Source: Bacteroidota bacterium (GTDB lineage Bacteria; Bacteroidota; Bacteroidia; Chitinophagales; Chitinophagaceae). From it: a stretch of 64,000 nucleotides of DNA. The notes beneath the pieces were generated by a model. It saw only the letters and a list, made by a program, of their open reading frames with translations, was not told the origin of the DNA and searched no databases. Both the position numbers and the translations under genes were made by a program. Positions 41,607-51,511 of this stretch are shown piece by piece. The stretch is from NCBI GenBank assembly GCA_023416995.1, contig JAEZGI010000032.1, positions 62,001-126,000 on the forward strand, written 5' to 3'. Each line of letters begins with the position of its first letter. Positions within the stretch are counted from its first letter, which is position 1.

Positions 41607-44600
41607 ATGAGTAGTTATATTGAATTACAGGTAACATCCAATTTCAGTTTCCTTCGAGGAGCCTCACATCCGGAAGAATTAATTCACCAGGCAGCAGAAT
41701 TAGGATATGAAGCTATCGCAATCACTGATCGCAATAGCTTTGCCGGTATTGTAAGAGCCCATGCAGCTGCTAAAAAGAACAACATCAGGTTAATACCAGC
41801 CTGCAGAATCGACCTTGATGATGGACCATCTTTACTGGCATATCCCATAAGTGCTGAAGCTTATTCAAAACTTTGTACTTTATTAACTGAAGGAAATCTC
41901 AGAACCGAAAAAGGTGAATGTCTTCTATACAAAGCAGATATTTACCGTTATAAAGGCGATATCATCTGGATCGTTTTACCACCGGATTCATTAAATCAAC
42001 ATTTGAACTACGATGATTTTTTCCTGCATTCCCTGGCAGAATATCGGTTGGAACTTGGAAAAGATTTGTACCTGGCTGCCAACCGAACTTATGGTGGGCA
42101 AGACACAAAACATTTACAACTTCTCTACCAGCTTTCCCTCCAGTACAATATTCCTTTGGTAGCAACAAATGATGTGTATTATCATCATCCTTCACGAAGA
42201 CAACTACAGGATATTGTTACCTGTATCCGGGAAAAATGCACCATCTATAATGCTGGTTACTTACTGCAGCAAAATGCTGAAAAACACCTGAAACCTGGTG
42301 TTGAAATGGAACGATTGTTCAGGCAATACCCGGATGCAATTCTTCGAAGCCGGGAAATTGCCACCGCCTGCAGGTTTTCACTTGATGAACTAAAATACGA
42401 GTACCCGGAAGAAATAACCAGTCAAAACAGAACACCACAAGAGGAGCTAACAATACTTGCCTGGGAAGGTGCCCGGAAATGTTTTGGTGAACAAATACCA
42501 GAAAAAACAAAGGCAGCTATTTTATATGAGCTTGATTTCATTCAACAAATGGAATATGCTCCCTACTTTCTTACGGTTTATGATATTGTAAGATTTGCAA
42601 GGTCAAAAGAAATACTTTGCCAGGGAAGAGGTTCAGCTGCTAATTCAACTATTTGTTTTTGTTTAGGAATCACTTCAGTGAATCCCACAAAATTTGATTT
42701 ACTGTTTGAACGTTTTATTTCATCCGCACGAAATGAACCACCGGATATTGATGTTGATTTTGAACACGAACGGAGGGAAGAAGTCATTCAATACATTTAC
42801 CAGAAGTATGGCCGTGACAGGGCGGCCATTATAGCAACTGTTACGCAGCAACATCAGAAGGGTGCGATACGTGACGTGGGAAAAGCCATGGGGCTTTCTG
42901 TAGACACTATTAACCGGCTCTCTGCATCAATCTGGGAATTCACCACCGAATGGTTCGAAGGTAAAAGACTGGAAGAACAGGGACTGAATCCCGGAGACAA
43001 ACATTTGCGCAAGGTGCTGGAGCTTACAGGGCAGTTTATGGGTTTCCCCCGCCAGTTAGGACAACATACCGGAGGTTTTGTAATAACCCGTGGCAAACTC
43101 AGTAAGCTTTGTCCTATTCTGAATGCAAGAATGGAAAACCGAACCTGTATTGAATGGAACAAAGATGACATTGATGCTTTGGGTTTTATGAAGATCGACG
43201 TATTAGGACTTGGTATGCTAACCTGTATCAGGAAAGGTTTTACAATTGCCAAACAACACTATAACCTGTCTCTTACACTTGCTAACATACCGCAGGATGA
43301 CCCGGTTGTGTATGACATGATCTCTAATGCTGACACAATAGGTGTGTTCCAGATTGAGAGTCGTGCCCAGCAAAGTATGTTACCAAGATTGCGACCACGA
43401 TGTTTTTATGATCTTGTTATAGAGGTTGCCATTGTTCGACCCGGTCCCATACAAGGCGATATGGTGCACCCTTATCTTCGGAGACGAAATGGCGAAGAAC
43501 CCATAGAGTATCCCTCAAAAGAATTAGAAGAGATCCTGGGAAAAACACTTGGAGTTCCTTTGTTCCAGGAACAGGCCATGAAGATCGCCATAGTCGCCGC
43601 AGGATTTACCCCATCCGAAGCTGATGAATTGCGACGCAGCATGGCCACTTTTAAATTGAAAGGGCTTGTTTCACAGTTCCAGGAAAAGCTGATCAATGGC
43701 ATGTTAAGCAGAGGTTATAAAAAAGAATATGCTGAACGCGTGTTTAAACAACTTGAAGGATTTGGAAGTTATGGATTTCCCGAAAGCCATGCTGCAAGTT
43801 TTGCCTTACTGGTGTATGTTTCCTCCTGGCTAAAATGTTATTATCCCGATGTGTTTGCCTGCGCTTTGTTAAACAGTATGCCGATGGGTTTTTATCAGCC
43901 TGCACAGATAGTTATGGATGCAAGGAAACATGGGGTAACAGTGTTGGAAGCCGATATCAATTTTTCAGAATGGGATAATACACTGGAAGAAAAAACAGGA
44001 AATTATTTTGCCTTAAGACTGGGCTTCAGACAAATAAAAGGTTTACGAGCCGAGGATATACAAACCTTAATTAATGGCAGGAATAAGTTGCGTCAACTGC
44101 ATGACAGGGGGTACCAATCTGTAAACGCGCTTCGTGATGCAGAAGTACCCGAAGCTGCCCTGGAAAAACTGGCAGATGCGGATGCATTTCGTTCAATGGG
44201 TCTGGACCGGCGCCGTGCTTTATGGGAAGTATCCACAAAAAATGACCGACCCGTTATGCTGTTTGCCGGACAAACCTCTCCTGATGATGCCCGGGAAACA
44301 ATCGATCTCCCACTGATGACGGCATCCGAACATGTTGTGCAGGATTATGCTTCCACTTCTCTATCGTTGAAAGCACATCCGGTAAGTTTTGTACGGGATA
44401 AATTACAACAGCTTCATGTGATCTCAACAAAAGATCTGACCACGATTAAAGATGGTCAACATGTAAAAATCTCTGGTCTGGTATTGGTGAGGCAGCGTCC
44501 AGGCACAGCGGGAGGAGTTTGTTTTATGACGATCGAAGATGAATTTGGTTTTGCGAACCTTGTGATCTTCCAGAGTCTTTTTGATACTTATCGCAAAGAA

Positions 44601-44858
44601 ATTCTTCAGTCCCGGTTAATTATGGTAGAAGGCAAATTGCAAAGAGAAGGAGCTGTGGTACACATCATTGTAAAAACCTGTCATAATTTTTCTAAACTCC
44701 TGCGCAAATTAACTCCTGCACCAAATGAAAACCTGCCCTTGCTCACCCTTTCCCGGGCAGACGAAAAAACTATACCGGTGCATGCTCAAAATAAAAGGTC
44801 GCAGATCCGTGAACAAGCCGGTGAAAAAGTGTTCCCCGAAGCCAGAAATTTTAGGTAA
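41607..44858 (+). CDS. dnaE2: DnaE2, error-prone DNA polymerase III alpha-type subunit
   Basis: 1,083 aa, the normal length for DnaE2. The N-terminal PHP domain begins 'YIELQVTSNFSFLRGASHPE'. The polymerase core shows 'CQGRGSAANSTICFCLGITS', the catalytic carboxylates in 'NEPPDIDVDFEHERREEVIQ', 'RQLGQHTGGFVITRGKL' and 'ARPGPIQGDM'-type text (VRPGPIQGDMVHPYLRRR). A C-terminal OB fold follows ('HVKISGLVLVRQRPGTAGGV'). With ImuA and ImuB it carries out mutagenic synthesis across DNA lesions. The three genes are tightly packed and probably share the dyad-controlled promoter at 39310-39332. Confidence 0.95.
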   Translation: MSSYIELQVTSNFSFLRGASHPEELIHQAAELGYEAIAITDRNSFAGIVRAHAAAKKNNIRLIPACRIDLDDGPSLLAYPISAEAYSKLCTLLTEGNLRTEKGECLLYKADIYRYKGDIIWIVLPPDSLNQHLNYDDFFLHSLAEYRLELGKDLYLAANRTYGGQDTKHLQLLYQLSLQYNIPLVATNDVYYHHPSRRQLQDIVTCIREKCTIYNAGYLLQQNAEKHLKPGVEMERLFRQYPDAILRSREIATACRFSLDELKYEYPEEITSQNRTPQEELTILAWEGARKCFGEQIPEKTKAAILYELDFIQQMEYAPYFLTVYDIVRFARSKEILCQGRGSAANSTICFCLGITSVNPTKFDLLFERFISSARNEPPDIDVDFEHERREEVIQYIYQKYGRDRAAIIATVTQQHQKGAIRDVGKAMGLSVDTINRLSASIWEFTTEWFEGKRLEEQGLNPGDKHLRKVLELTGQFMGFPRQLGQHTGGFVITRGKLSKLCPILNARMENRTCIEWNKDDIDALGFMKIDVLGLGMLTCIRKGFTIAKQHYNLSLTLANIPQDDPVVYDMISNADTIGVFQIESRAQQSMLPRLRPRCFYDLVIEVAIVRPGPIQGDMVHPYLRRRNGEEPIEYPSKELEEILGKTLGVPLFQEQAMKIAIVAAGFTPSEADELRRSMATFKLKGLVSQFQEKLINGMLSRGYKKEYAERVFKQLEGFGSYGFPESHAASFALLVYVSSWLKCYYPDVFACALLNSMPMGFYQPAQIVMDARKHGVTVLEADINFSEWDNTLEEKTGNYFALRLGFRQIKGLRAEDIQTLINGRNKLRQLHDRGYQSVNALRDAEVPEAALEKLADADAFRSMGLDRRRALWEVSTKNDRPVMLFAGQTSPDDARETIDLPLMTASEHVVQDYASTSLSLKAHPVSFVRDKLQQLHVISTKDLTTIKDGQHVKISGLVLVRQRPGTAGGVCFMTIEDEFGFANLVIFQSLFDTYRKEILQSRLIMVEGKLQREGAVVHIIVKTCHNFSKLLRKLTPAPNENLPLLTLSRADEKTIPVHAQNKRSQIREQAGEKVFPEARNFR

Positions 44859-44924
44859 TCAATACCGGGTTTCGTTTTAAACCAGGATGGCGTATTTATT
44901 GCCATAAAATTTCAAAAGCTTATT

Positions 44925-45896
44925 ATGAAATCCTGGAAACAGAAAGTGATAGTCATCACGGGCGCATCAAGCGGTGTTGGGCGTGCTATAGCCATTGAAC
45001 TGGCTAAACATCAAACCAACCTGGTTTTGGCGGCCCGTCGTGAAAAACCACTCGAAGAACTGGCTGAGGAATGCCGTGCATTTGGTGCCACGGCCAAAGT
45101 GGTTCATACCGATGTACGAAATGCCAACGATGTAAGGCATCTTGCGGAATCTGCTTCAAGAATTTCAGGCACAATTGATGCCTGGGTAAACAATGCCGGT
45201 GTACTCGCAGCAGGAGCGCTGGATGATATCCCTTCCGCAATAAATGAACAGGTGATTATGACCAACCTGGTAGGGTACATCAATGGCGCACATGAAGTAT
45301 TACCCTACTTCAAGGATCAGGGTTTTGGTGTGCTTATCAATAACATATCCATTGGTTGCTGGCTTCCCACACCTTATGCCGCCGCATATACTGCCAGCAA
45401 ATTTGGTTTGCGTGGTTTTTCTGAATCCTTAAAAGGTGAACTCTCAAACCACCCGGATATTCATGTGGTTGATTTATACCCGCCATTTCTCGACACTCCG
45501 GGCATACAACACGCAGCAAATTACACAGGGAAAAGAATTGTTCCCGCACCACCACTTTACGATCCGTTTGTTGTCGCGCGGACCGTTGTTAAAAGAATTA
45601 ATACACCTTGCGAACGTGACCATGTGGTTGCTTCATCAGGTTTTCTCCGGTTAGCATATGCCTTATTTCCACGACTAACCCGCAGTATAACTGCTACCGG
45701 TATACGAAAATATATAAACCATGCAGATCCGATTCCAACAACCCCGGGAAATGTATTAACTACTGTTGATTTCGGCACCAGTGTACATGGTGGATGGAAG
45801 AAACCGGTTAATAAGAAAAAGGTCGCCTTACCATTTGCCCTTATTGCAGCATTTGGTGCGGGATTAACTATCTTTAGTAAAATGAAAACACGTTGA
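44925..45896 (+). CDS. SDR-family oxidoreductase with C-terminal membrane-associated tail
   Basis: 323 aa. Classical SDR motifs: 'VIVITGASSGVGRAIAIELA', 'AWVNNAGVLAAGALDDI', catalytic Ser in 'LINNISIGCWLPT' and YxxxK in 'AAAYTASKFGLRGFSESLKG'. The last ~25 residues are hydrophobic ('KVALPFALIAAFGAGLTIFS') and could anchor it to the membrane, an extension not found in minimal SDRs. Substrate unknown. It follows dnaE2 by 66 nt on the same strand, with no terminator that I can see, but the pathway link is doubtful. Confidence 0.87.
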   Translation: MKSWKQKVIVITGASSGVGRAIAIELAKHQTNLVLAARREKPLEELAEECRAFGATAKVVHTDVRNANDVRHLAESASRISGTIDAWVNNAGVLAAGALDDIPSAINEQVIMTNLVGYINGAHEVLPYFKDQGFGVLINNISIGCWLPTPYAAAYTASKFGLRGFSESLKGELSNHPDIHVVDLYPPFLDTPGIQHAANYTGKRIVPAPPLYDPFVVARTVVKRINTPCERDHVVASSGFLRLAYALFPRLTRSITATGIRKYINHADPIPTTPGNVLTTVDFGTSVHGGWKKPVNKKKVALPFALIAAFGAGLTIFSKMKTR

Positions 45897-45958
45897 TTGA
45901 ATAGGTATGAAGTATTCGTGGTAAATTGTCCGATATCTGTTAACCTCAACTATTTACC

Positions 45959-47626
45959 ATGATAACCTGGTTACGTGCGGCAGCGTTTTTCTTTGCTGCC
46001 GGTTTTGTTGCTTCCTGTTCAGAAAATAATAATTCTGAAAATGTTTCTGACGATGCCATCGCTGCTTTTAAGGCAGACTCCCTGCTGTCTTATGTAAATA
46101 TTCTTTCATCAGACAGCTTTCTTGGCCGGATGCCTTTTACAGAAGGAGAAACAAAAACCATTTCTTACCTCGAAAACAAATTCCGCGAATTGGGTCTTGA
46201 ACCCGGAAATGGCAACAGTTACCTGCAGGAAGTACCTATGGTAAATATACTTGCCACTGCCGCACCTTCTATGCGTGTGGAAGGAGAAACGAACAGCTTT
46301 AGTTTGAAGGCCTATGACGATTATGTTATCTGGACAGACAAAACTGATCCTGAAATTTCCCTTAACGCAACCGAGTTGGTTTTCGCCGGTTTTGGTGTTG
46401 TGGCGCCCGAGTATAACTGGAACGACTACGAAGGACTCGATGTAAAAGGAAAGGTTGTTATGGTGATGGTCAATGATCCCGGTTTTTGGATAGGTGACAC
46501 CAGCTTATTCAAAGGGGCGGAGATGACCTATTACGGAAGATGGACCTATAAATTTGAAGAAGCTGCCCGCCAGGGCGCAAAAGGATGCATTATTGTTCAC
46601 AACACCGCAGCCGCAAGTTATCCGTTTATAGTGCAACAAAATGGCTTCAACACGCCCAGATTGCAGCTCGATAAGCGAGGAAAGGATATCAAAAATTGTG
46701 ATGTTATCGGTTGGATCAGCGAACCCGCGGCCAACCGGTTATTAAGTGCTGCGGGTTTAGACAGCACACAGTTAAAAAGGGCGAACGTCAGAGGCTTCAA
46801 AGCAATGCCTCTTAATCTCCGGCTCTCCACATCAATGACGGTTAAATCAACTTATAGTAAGTCGCACAATGTGATTGCCAAAGTCCAGGGCAGTAAAAGA
46901 CCTGATGAGGTGATCGTTTATTCGGCGCATTGGGATCATTTCGGCATAGGCAGTCCAGATGAAAAAGGAGATTCTATTTACAATGGTGCATTAGACAACG
47001 CTACTGGTACAGCTGGTCTTCTTGAATTGGGCCGGGTATTCAAATCACTTAAAACGGCACCGGAAAGAACCATCGTTTTCCTGGCAGTCACAGCAGAAGA
47101 ACAGGGATTGTGGGGATCGGCATTTTATGCGCAAAACCCGGTGTTTCCTGCGGATAAAACAGTTGCTAATATAAATATGGACGGTCTAAACCCATTCGAT
47201 GTGACCAACGACATTATCACGATTGGTAAAGGGCAATCCGAATTGGAAGATTACCTCGCCGACGCGGCCAAAAAACAAGGGAGGGTGTTGGCTTATGAAA
47301 CCCACCCGGAAGCGGGATATTATTACCGCTCGGACCATTTTAATTTTGCGAAGGCCGGCATCCCGGCTCTGTATACCAAACGCGGTGTGGATTTCCCAGG
47401 CAAGGGCACCGCGTGGGGTGAAAAAATGGAAGCAGAATATCGCGACAAACATTATCACCGGCCCTCTGACGAAGTAGATCCGGGCACCTGGAACCTTAAA
47501 GGCGCGATAGCGGACCTGCAATTGCTGTTTATGGTGGGCAGCCGGTTAGCAAACGAAAACAGGATGGTTGAGTGGAAAGAGGGTTCAGAGTTCCGCCAGA
47601 TCCGGGAAAAAGGAAAGGCTAAATAA
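45959..47626 (+). CDS. M28-family zinc peptidase lipoprotein with PA-like insert
   Basis: 555 aa. Lipoprotein leader 'RAAAFFFAAGFVASC' with lipobox Cys near residue 20. A PA-like segment ('VFAGFGVVAPEYNWNDYEGL', 'GAKGCIIVHNTAAASYPFIV') precedes or interrupts the peptidase. All five di-zinc ligands of M28 are visible: His in 'VYSAHWDHFG', Asp in 'GALDNATGTAGLLEL', Glu in 'VTAEEQGLWGSAFY', Asp in 'VANINMDGLNPF' and His in 'YRSDHFNFAKAGIPALY'. Likely an aminopeptidase on the periplasmic or outer side of the envelope. First of a compact set 45959-51511 on the plus strand. Confidence 0.9.
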   Translation: MITWLRAAAFFFAAGFVASCSENNNSENVSDDAIAAFKADSLLSYVNILSSDSFLGRMPFTEGETKTISYLENKFRELGLEPGNGNSYLQEVPMVNILATAAPSMRVEGETNSFSLKAYDDYVIWTDKTDPEISLNATELVFAGFGVVAPEYNWNDYEGLDVKGKVVMVMVNDPGFWIGDTSLFKGAEMTYYGRWTYKFEEAARQGAKGCIIVHNTAAASYPFIVQQNGFNTPRLQLDKRGKDIKNCDVIGWISEPAANRLLSAAGLDSTQLKRANVRGFKAMPLNLRLSTSMTVKSTYSKSHNVIAKVQGSKRPDEVIVYSAHWDHFGIGSPDEKGDSIYNGALDNATGTAGLLELGRVFKSLKTAPERTIVFLAVTAEEQGLWGSAFYAQNPVFPADKTVANINMDGLNPFDVTNDIITIGKGQSELEDYLADAAKKQGRVLAYETHPEAGYYYRSDHFNFAKAGIPALYTKRGVDFPGKGTAWGEKMEAEYRDKHYHRPSDEVDPGTWNLKGAIADLQLLFMVGSRLANENRMVEWKEGSEFRQIREKGKAK

Positions 47627-47688
47627 GATGGAACGGTTTTGGGTCGTATATTCCAAAGCATTGTTTTCAGTTCGTTAAATAGAAAAAA

Positions 47689-48273
47689 GTGAAGAAGTTT
47701 CTCGTCTTACATATCATTTTTATAATTGCCGGTGCATTGTTGAATCCCGGCTACGCGCAGAAGAAACTTGAGCGTGAATATCATATCAAACCAAACGCAG
47801 TCCCAAAACAAGCGGCTGAGCTGATTTCCCGTTTATTTGAAAATGTAAAGCCTGTCTGGCACGGCGAACAAAGTCTGCAGGGAACCACTATCGAAGGCAA
47901 ATTCAAATACAAGGGAAGACGATACAGTGTTGAATTCGACAGTACTGGTAAACTGGAAGATATTGAACTGCTGGGTAAACTGGGGGATATCCCAAAAGAT
48001 GCAAGAGAAAAATTGAGCAAAGCGCTTGAAGACTCATTCAGCCGGTATCGCGTCGTGAAAACGCAAATACAATGGAGAGGCAGCGAAAAACAACTCAAAC
48101 AGGCAATCGAAGAGGGCATAGATTCTAAAACTCCTCAGATCCGTTACGAACTTGTTATCCGGGGCAAAAGAAAAGACATGACACTTTACTACGAAGCACA
48201 AGCCGATAAGGACGGAAAACTGACTTCCCTTCGTGAGATTATTCAATCCAATGCAAGTAATCTGATTTACTGA
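47689..48273 (+). CDS. Small exported protein, PepSY-like (beta-lactamase-inhibitor-like fold)
   Basis: 194 aa starting at a GTG (47689), which directly begins the signal peptide (MKKFLVLHIIFIIAGALLNP, first residue Met by initiation). The mature part shows two alternating units of 'helix, then strand pair' type: 'GKFKYKGRRYSVEFDSTGKL' and 'QIRYELVIRGKRKDMTLYYE' with 'AQADKDGKLTSLREI', the pattern of PepSY-like putative beta-lactamase-inhibitor-like domains. Function unknown. Its TGA overlaps the ATG of the next gene by one base, so the two are translationally coupled. Confidence 0.72.
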   Translation: MKKFLVLHIIFIIAGALLNPGYAQKKLEREYHIKPNAVPKQAAELISRLFENVKPVWHGEQSLQGTTIEGKFKYKGRRYSVEFDSTGKLEDIELLGKLGDIPKDAREKLSKALEDSFSRYRVVKTQIQWRGSEKQLKQAIEEGIDSKTPQIRYELVIRGKRKDMTLYYEAQADKDGKLTSLREIIQSNASNLIY

Positions 48274-49007
48274 TGCGAAAACCGATGCGACAGCTAATGA
48301 GGCAAATTATGGTGCTGCGACATATACCGGTCCGTTATAGAATCATCACCGTTCTCATGATACAGCCTTTCCTGGCTGCATCTCAGAACCATTACATGGC
48401 CGGAACCCTGACGCAGGCAAATGTTGATTTCAAGGTCAACAAACTTTACAAGCTGAATGTAAAACTTGAATCAAGACAGATCTTTTCTGAACTTGAACCG
48501 GGTGAAGTAAAGAACAATAGTATCAGGTATGAACGTACCGACCTGGCACTTGTCTTAACCCGAAAGCTTTCCGCCGACAACACCATAGGTCTCGGTTATC
48601 TAACCCGCCTTGAAGATGGAAAACTCGCACATCGTTTTATTCAGCAATTCAACCATGTTCGGCAGCTCGACGCAGCGCGCCTGGCACATCGGGTCGTAAC
48701 CGATCAAACCTTTCGGTCAGACGAAGCCGCTGAATACCGGCTACGTTATCGTTTAAGTGCGGAAAAACCATTTAACGGGTTCCAGATCGATCCTAAAGAA
48801 TTTTATGGCAAACTTTCCAATGAATATCTTGGCATCTGGTCCGACGAAAGCCCTGATCTCGAAATAAGAGCATCGGTTGCCGGTGGCTACAATGCATCAG
48901 ACGACAACAAGATTGAACTCGGTTTTGAATACCGTATTAATGAATTTAATAAGAGTATTAACGCGCAGCAGTTCTGGGTTACCATTGCCTGGTATTTGAG
49001 TATTTAA
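48273..49007 (+). CDS. DUF2490 family outer-membrane protein
   Basis: 244 aa. After an N-terminal basic segment and a hydrophobic leader ('YRIITVLMIQPFLAASQ') comes a short beta-barrel-like protein: 'NKLYKLNVKLESRQIFSELE', 'IRYERTDLALVLTRKLSADN', 'TIGLGYLTRLEDG' and 'NKIELGFEYRINEFNKSINA', closing with 'QQFWVTIAWYLSI'. This is the DUF2490 pattern, an outer-membrane protein of unknown function. Coupled to the preceding PepSY-like gene; the first in-frame ATG is used because of the TGATG junction, though a downstream ATG (for example MVLRHIPVR) is possible. Confidence 0.82.
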   Translation: MRKPMRQLMRQIMVLRHIPVRYRIITVLMIQPFLAASQNHYMAGTLTQANVDFKVNKLYKLNVKLESRQIFSELEPGEVKNNSIRYERTDLALVLTRKLSADNTIGLGYLTRLEDGKLAHRFIQQFNHVRQLDAARLAHRVVTDQTFRSDEAAEYRLRYRLSAEKPFNGFQIDPKEFYGKLSNEYLGIWSDESPDLEIRASVAGGYNASDDNKIELGFEYRINEFNKSINAQQFWVTIAWYLSI

Positions 49008-49036
49008 GTGCCTGATTTCATTATTTTTGGCACTAT

Positions 49037-51511
49037 ATGAAAAAACGATTGCTCGTTCTGTTGTTAATACTCCCGGCTTCAATTTTTGCCCAGGACAACC
49101 ACAAACTCTGGTATCAACAACCGGCCAGAACTTGGACAGAGGCCCTGCCTGTTGGTAATGGCCGTTTGGGTGCCATGATATTTGGCGATCCCCGCAAGGA
49201 AGTTCTGATGCTTAATGAAAGTACTTTATGGTCGGGCGGACCGGTTCCGGACACGATTAATCCTGGAGCAGCAGCCTATCTGCCTCGTATCAGGAAAGTA
49301 TTGATGGAAGATGAAGATTTCGAGCAGGCAGCAGCGCTGGCGAAAAAAATGCAGGGATTGTACACGGAATCCTATATGCCATTAGCGAACCTCACCATTG
49401 ATTATGGCTTCAAAGACAGCCTAACTTCCACTTATTATCGTGATCTTAATCTTAAGAATGCTGTGGCCACCACGGTGTTTGTGAAAGATGGAACGCGCTA
49501 TACGAGGGAGGTATTTGCATCGGCACCTGATCAGCTTATTATCGTGCGCCTTAGGTCAAATGTGGCAGGTAAGCTGAATCTCAATATTTCAACAAACAGC
49601 CAGTTAAGATACCAGCTTGCAACTGAAGCCAATAACCAGCTTACAATGAGTGGCAGGGCACCGGCACATGTTGACCCGAATTATTATAACCGAAACAAAA
49701 CTCCGGTTATCTGGGAAGACACTGACCGCAATTGTGCAGGTATGCGTTTCCAGATGATCGTTAAAGCAAAAAACACCGGGGGAACCATTCATACAGATAC
49801 TTCGGGTATACATGTTCGTAAGGCGACGGAGGTAGTGCTGTATATAACCGCTGCAACCAGCTTCAACGGCTTTGATAAGTGCCCCCTTTCGGAAGGGAAA
49901 GACGAAAAGCAACTTGCCGATTCCTATATACGTAAGTCAGACGGAAAAACATTTTCTGCACTATTAGGCAATCATCAAAAAGATTATCAAAAGTTTTATA
50001 ACCGGGTTGCGTTGGCATTAAAAGACACAAGCAATTTTAATAAGAACGCTGTCTTACCAAGCGACAAGCGACTGGAAGCATATAGCGATGGCGCTTATGA
50101 TCCGGGTGTAGAAGCTTTATATTTCAATTATGGCCGGTACCTGCTAATTTCTTCTTCGCGTCCGGGAGGCATGCCCGCCAATCTGCAGGGATTATGGAAC
50201 AAGGAATTCCGCGCCCCATGGAGTTCCAACTACACCATTAACATCAACACTCAAATGAATTATTGGCCGGCAGAAATCACAAATCTTCCGGAGATGCATC
50301 TGCCGTTATTTGATCTTATTGAACATATTTCAGTCACAGGCAAAAGGACCGCGGCGGAATTTTACAACATGAAAGGGTGGGTGGCGCATCATAACAGTGA
50401 TATCTGGGCAGTAAGCAATCCCGTTGGGGATAAGGGTCAGGGTGATCCTAAATGGGCAAACTGGCCGCAAGGTGGCAACTGGCTGTGCCAGCATCTGTGG
50501 GAACATTATGCCTTTACACGTGATACAAAGTTTTTGCGCACCCGTGCGTACCCGGTTATGAAAGAGGCAGCAGCTTTTTGTCTGAACTTTCTGATCCCTG
50601 ATAAAAATGGCTATCTCGTGATGGCTCCTTCTACATCACCGGAAAACGATTTTATTTATGGCAATGGGAAAACCTCAGAAATAGGAGTGGCTACCTCCAT
50701 GGATATGTCGATTATCTGGGATTTATTTACTAACCTTATTGAAGCAAGTACTGCACTTGAAACAGACAAAAACTTCCGCGACAGCCTGATTGAAGCTCGT
50801 TCAAAATTGTTCCCACTGCAGATCGGCAAAAAAGGTAATCTCCAGGAATGGTCAAAAGATTATGAAGACGTCGATCCCCGTCACCGGCATGTGTCTCACC
50901 TGTTTGGTTTGCATCCGGGTCGGCAGATCGCACCGGTTACAACGCCATCTTACGCCGCTGCTGCGCGTAAAACACTTGAGCTTCGCGGTGATGACGGAAC
51001 CGGGTGGAGCAAAGCATGGAAGATAAACTTCTGGGCAAGGCTGCTTGATGGAAACCACGCACATCTTTTGTTAAGACAACTTCTAAAATACACTGGTGCC
51101 AGTGGCACAAAGTATAACGGCGGAGGTGGCACTTATCCAAACTTTTTTGATGCACATCCGCCATTTCAGATTGACGGAAATTTTGGTGGAACAGCGGGCA
51201 TGGCTGAAATGTTATTACAGAGCCATCTCGGCGAGATCCATCTTCTGCCGGCGTTACCCGATGTTTGGAAAGAAGGGTCTGTTAAAGGTTTAAAGGCACG
51301 TGGAAACTTTACCGTTGGCATTAACTGGAAAAACCGGCAGCTCACTTCAGCTACTATTCGTTCAGAAACCGGCGGTAAATGTATTGTGAGGTCCTCTGTT
51401 GCATTGGCGGTTTCTCAAAGCAATCTTAAATCTCAAAAAGATGAACATGGCTATGTGCTGAGCATTGATACCCAAAAAGGGGAAACTTATATTCTGACGG
51501 TAGTTAATTAA
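49037..51511 (+). CDS. GH95 alpha-L-fucosidase-like glycoside hydrolase
   Basis: 824 aa with signal peptide (MKKRLLVLLLILPASIFAQ). The N-terminal GH95 block is unmistakable: 'KLWYQQPARTWTEALPVGNG', 'RLGAMIFGDPRKEVLMLNES' and 'TLWSGGPVPDT'. In the (alpha/alpha)6 barrel I see 'NYTININTQMNYWPAEITNL', 'MAPSTSPENDF' and 'FFDAHPPFQIDGNFGGTAGM', which correspond to the Asn pair, Glu and Asp reported as catalytic in GH95. Predicted inverting exo-alpha-1,2-L-fucosidase (or L-galactosidase) acting outside the inner membrane. No SusCD pair is adjacent. Its TAA and the stop of the convergent ABC gene overlap by 4 nt. Confidence 0.9.
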   Translation: MKKRLLVLLLILPASIFAQDNHKLWYQQPARTWTEALPVGNGRLGAMIFGDPRKEVLMLNESTLWSGGPVPDTINPGAAAYLPRIRKVLMEDEDFEQAAALAKKMQGLYTESYMPLANLTIDYGFKDSLTSTYYRDLNLKNAVATTVFVKDGTRYTREVFASAPDQLIIVRLRSNVAGKLNLNISTNSQLRYQLATEANNQLTMSGRAPAHVDPNYYNRNKTPVIWEDTDRNCAGMRFQMIVKAKNTGGTIHTDTSGIHVRKATEVVLYITAATSFNGFDKCPLSEGKDEKQLADSYIRKSDGKTFSALLGNHQKDYQKFYNRVALALKDTSNFNKNAVLPSDKRLEAYSDGAYDPGVEALYFNYGRYLLISSSRPGGMPANLQGLWNKEFRAPWSSNYTININTQMNYWPAEITNLPEMHLPLFDLIEHISVTGKRTAAEFYNMKGWVAHHNSDIWAVSNPVGDKGQGDPKWANWPQGGNWLCQHLWEHYAFTRDTKFLRTRAYPVMKEAAAFCLNFLIPDKNGYLVMAPSTSPENDFIYGNGKTSEIGVATSMDMSIIWDLFTNLIEASTALETDKNFRDSLIEARSKLFPLQIGKKGNLQEWSKDYEDVDPRHRHVSHLFGLHPGRQIAPVTTPSYAAAARKTLELRGDDGTGWSKAWKINFWARLLDGNHAHLLLRQLLKYTGASGTKYNGGGGTYPNFFDAHPPFQIDGNFGGTAGMAEMLLQSHLGEIHLLPALPDVWKEGSVKGLKARGNFTVGINWKNRQLTSATIRSETGGKCIVRSSVALAVSQSNLKSQKDEHGYVLSIDTQKGETYILTVVN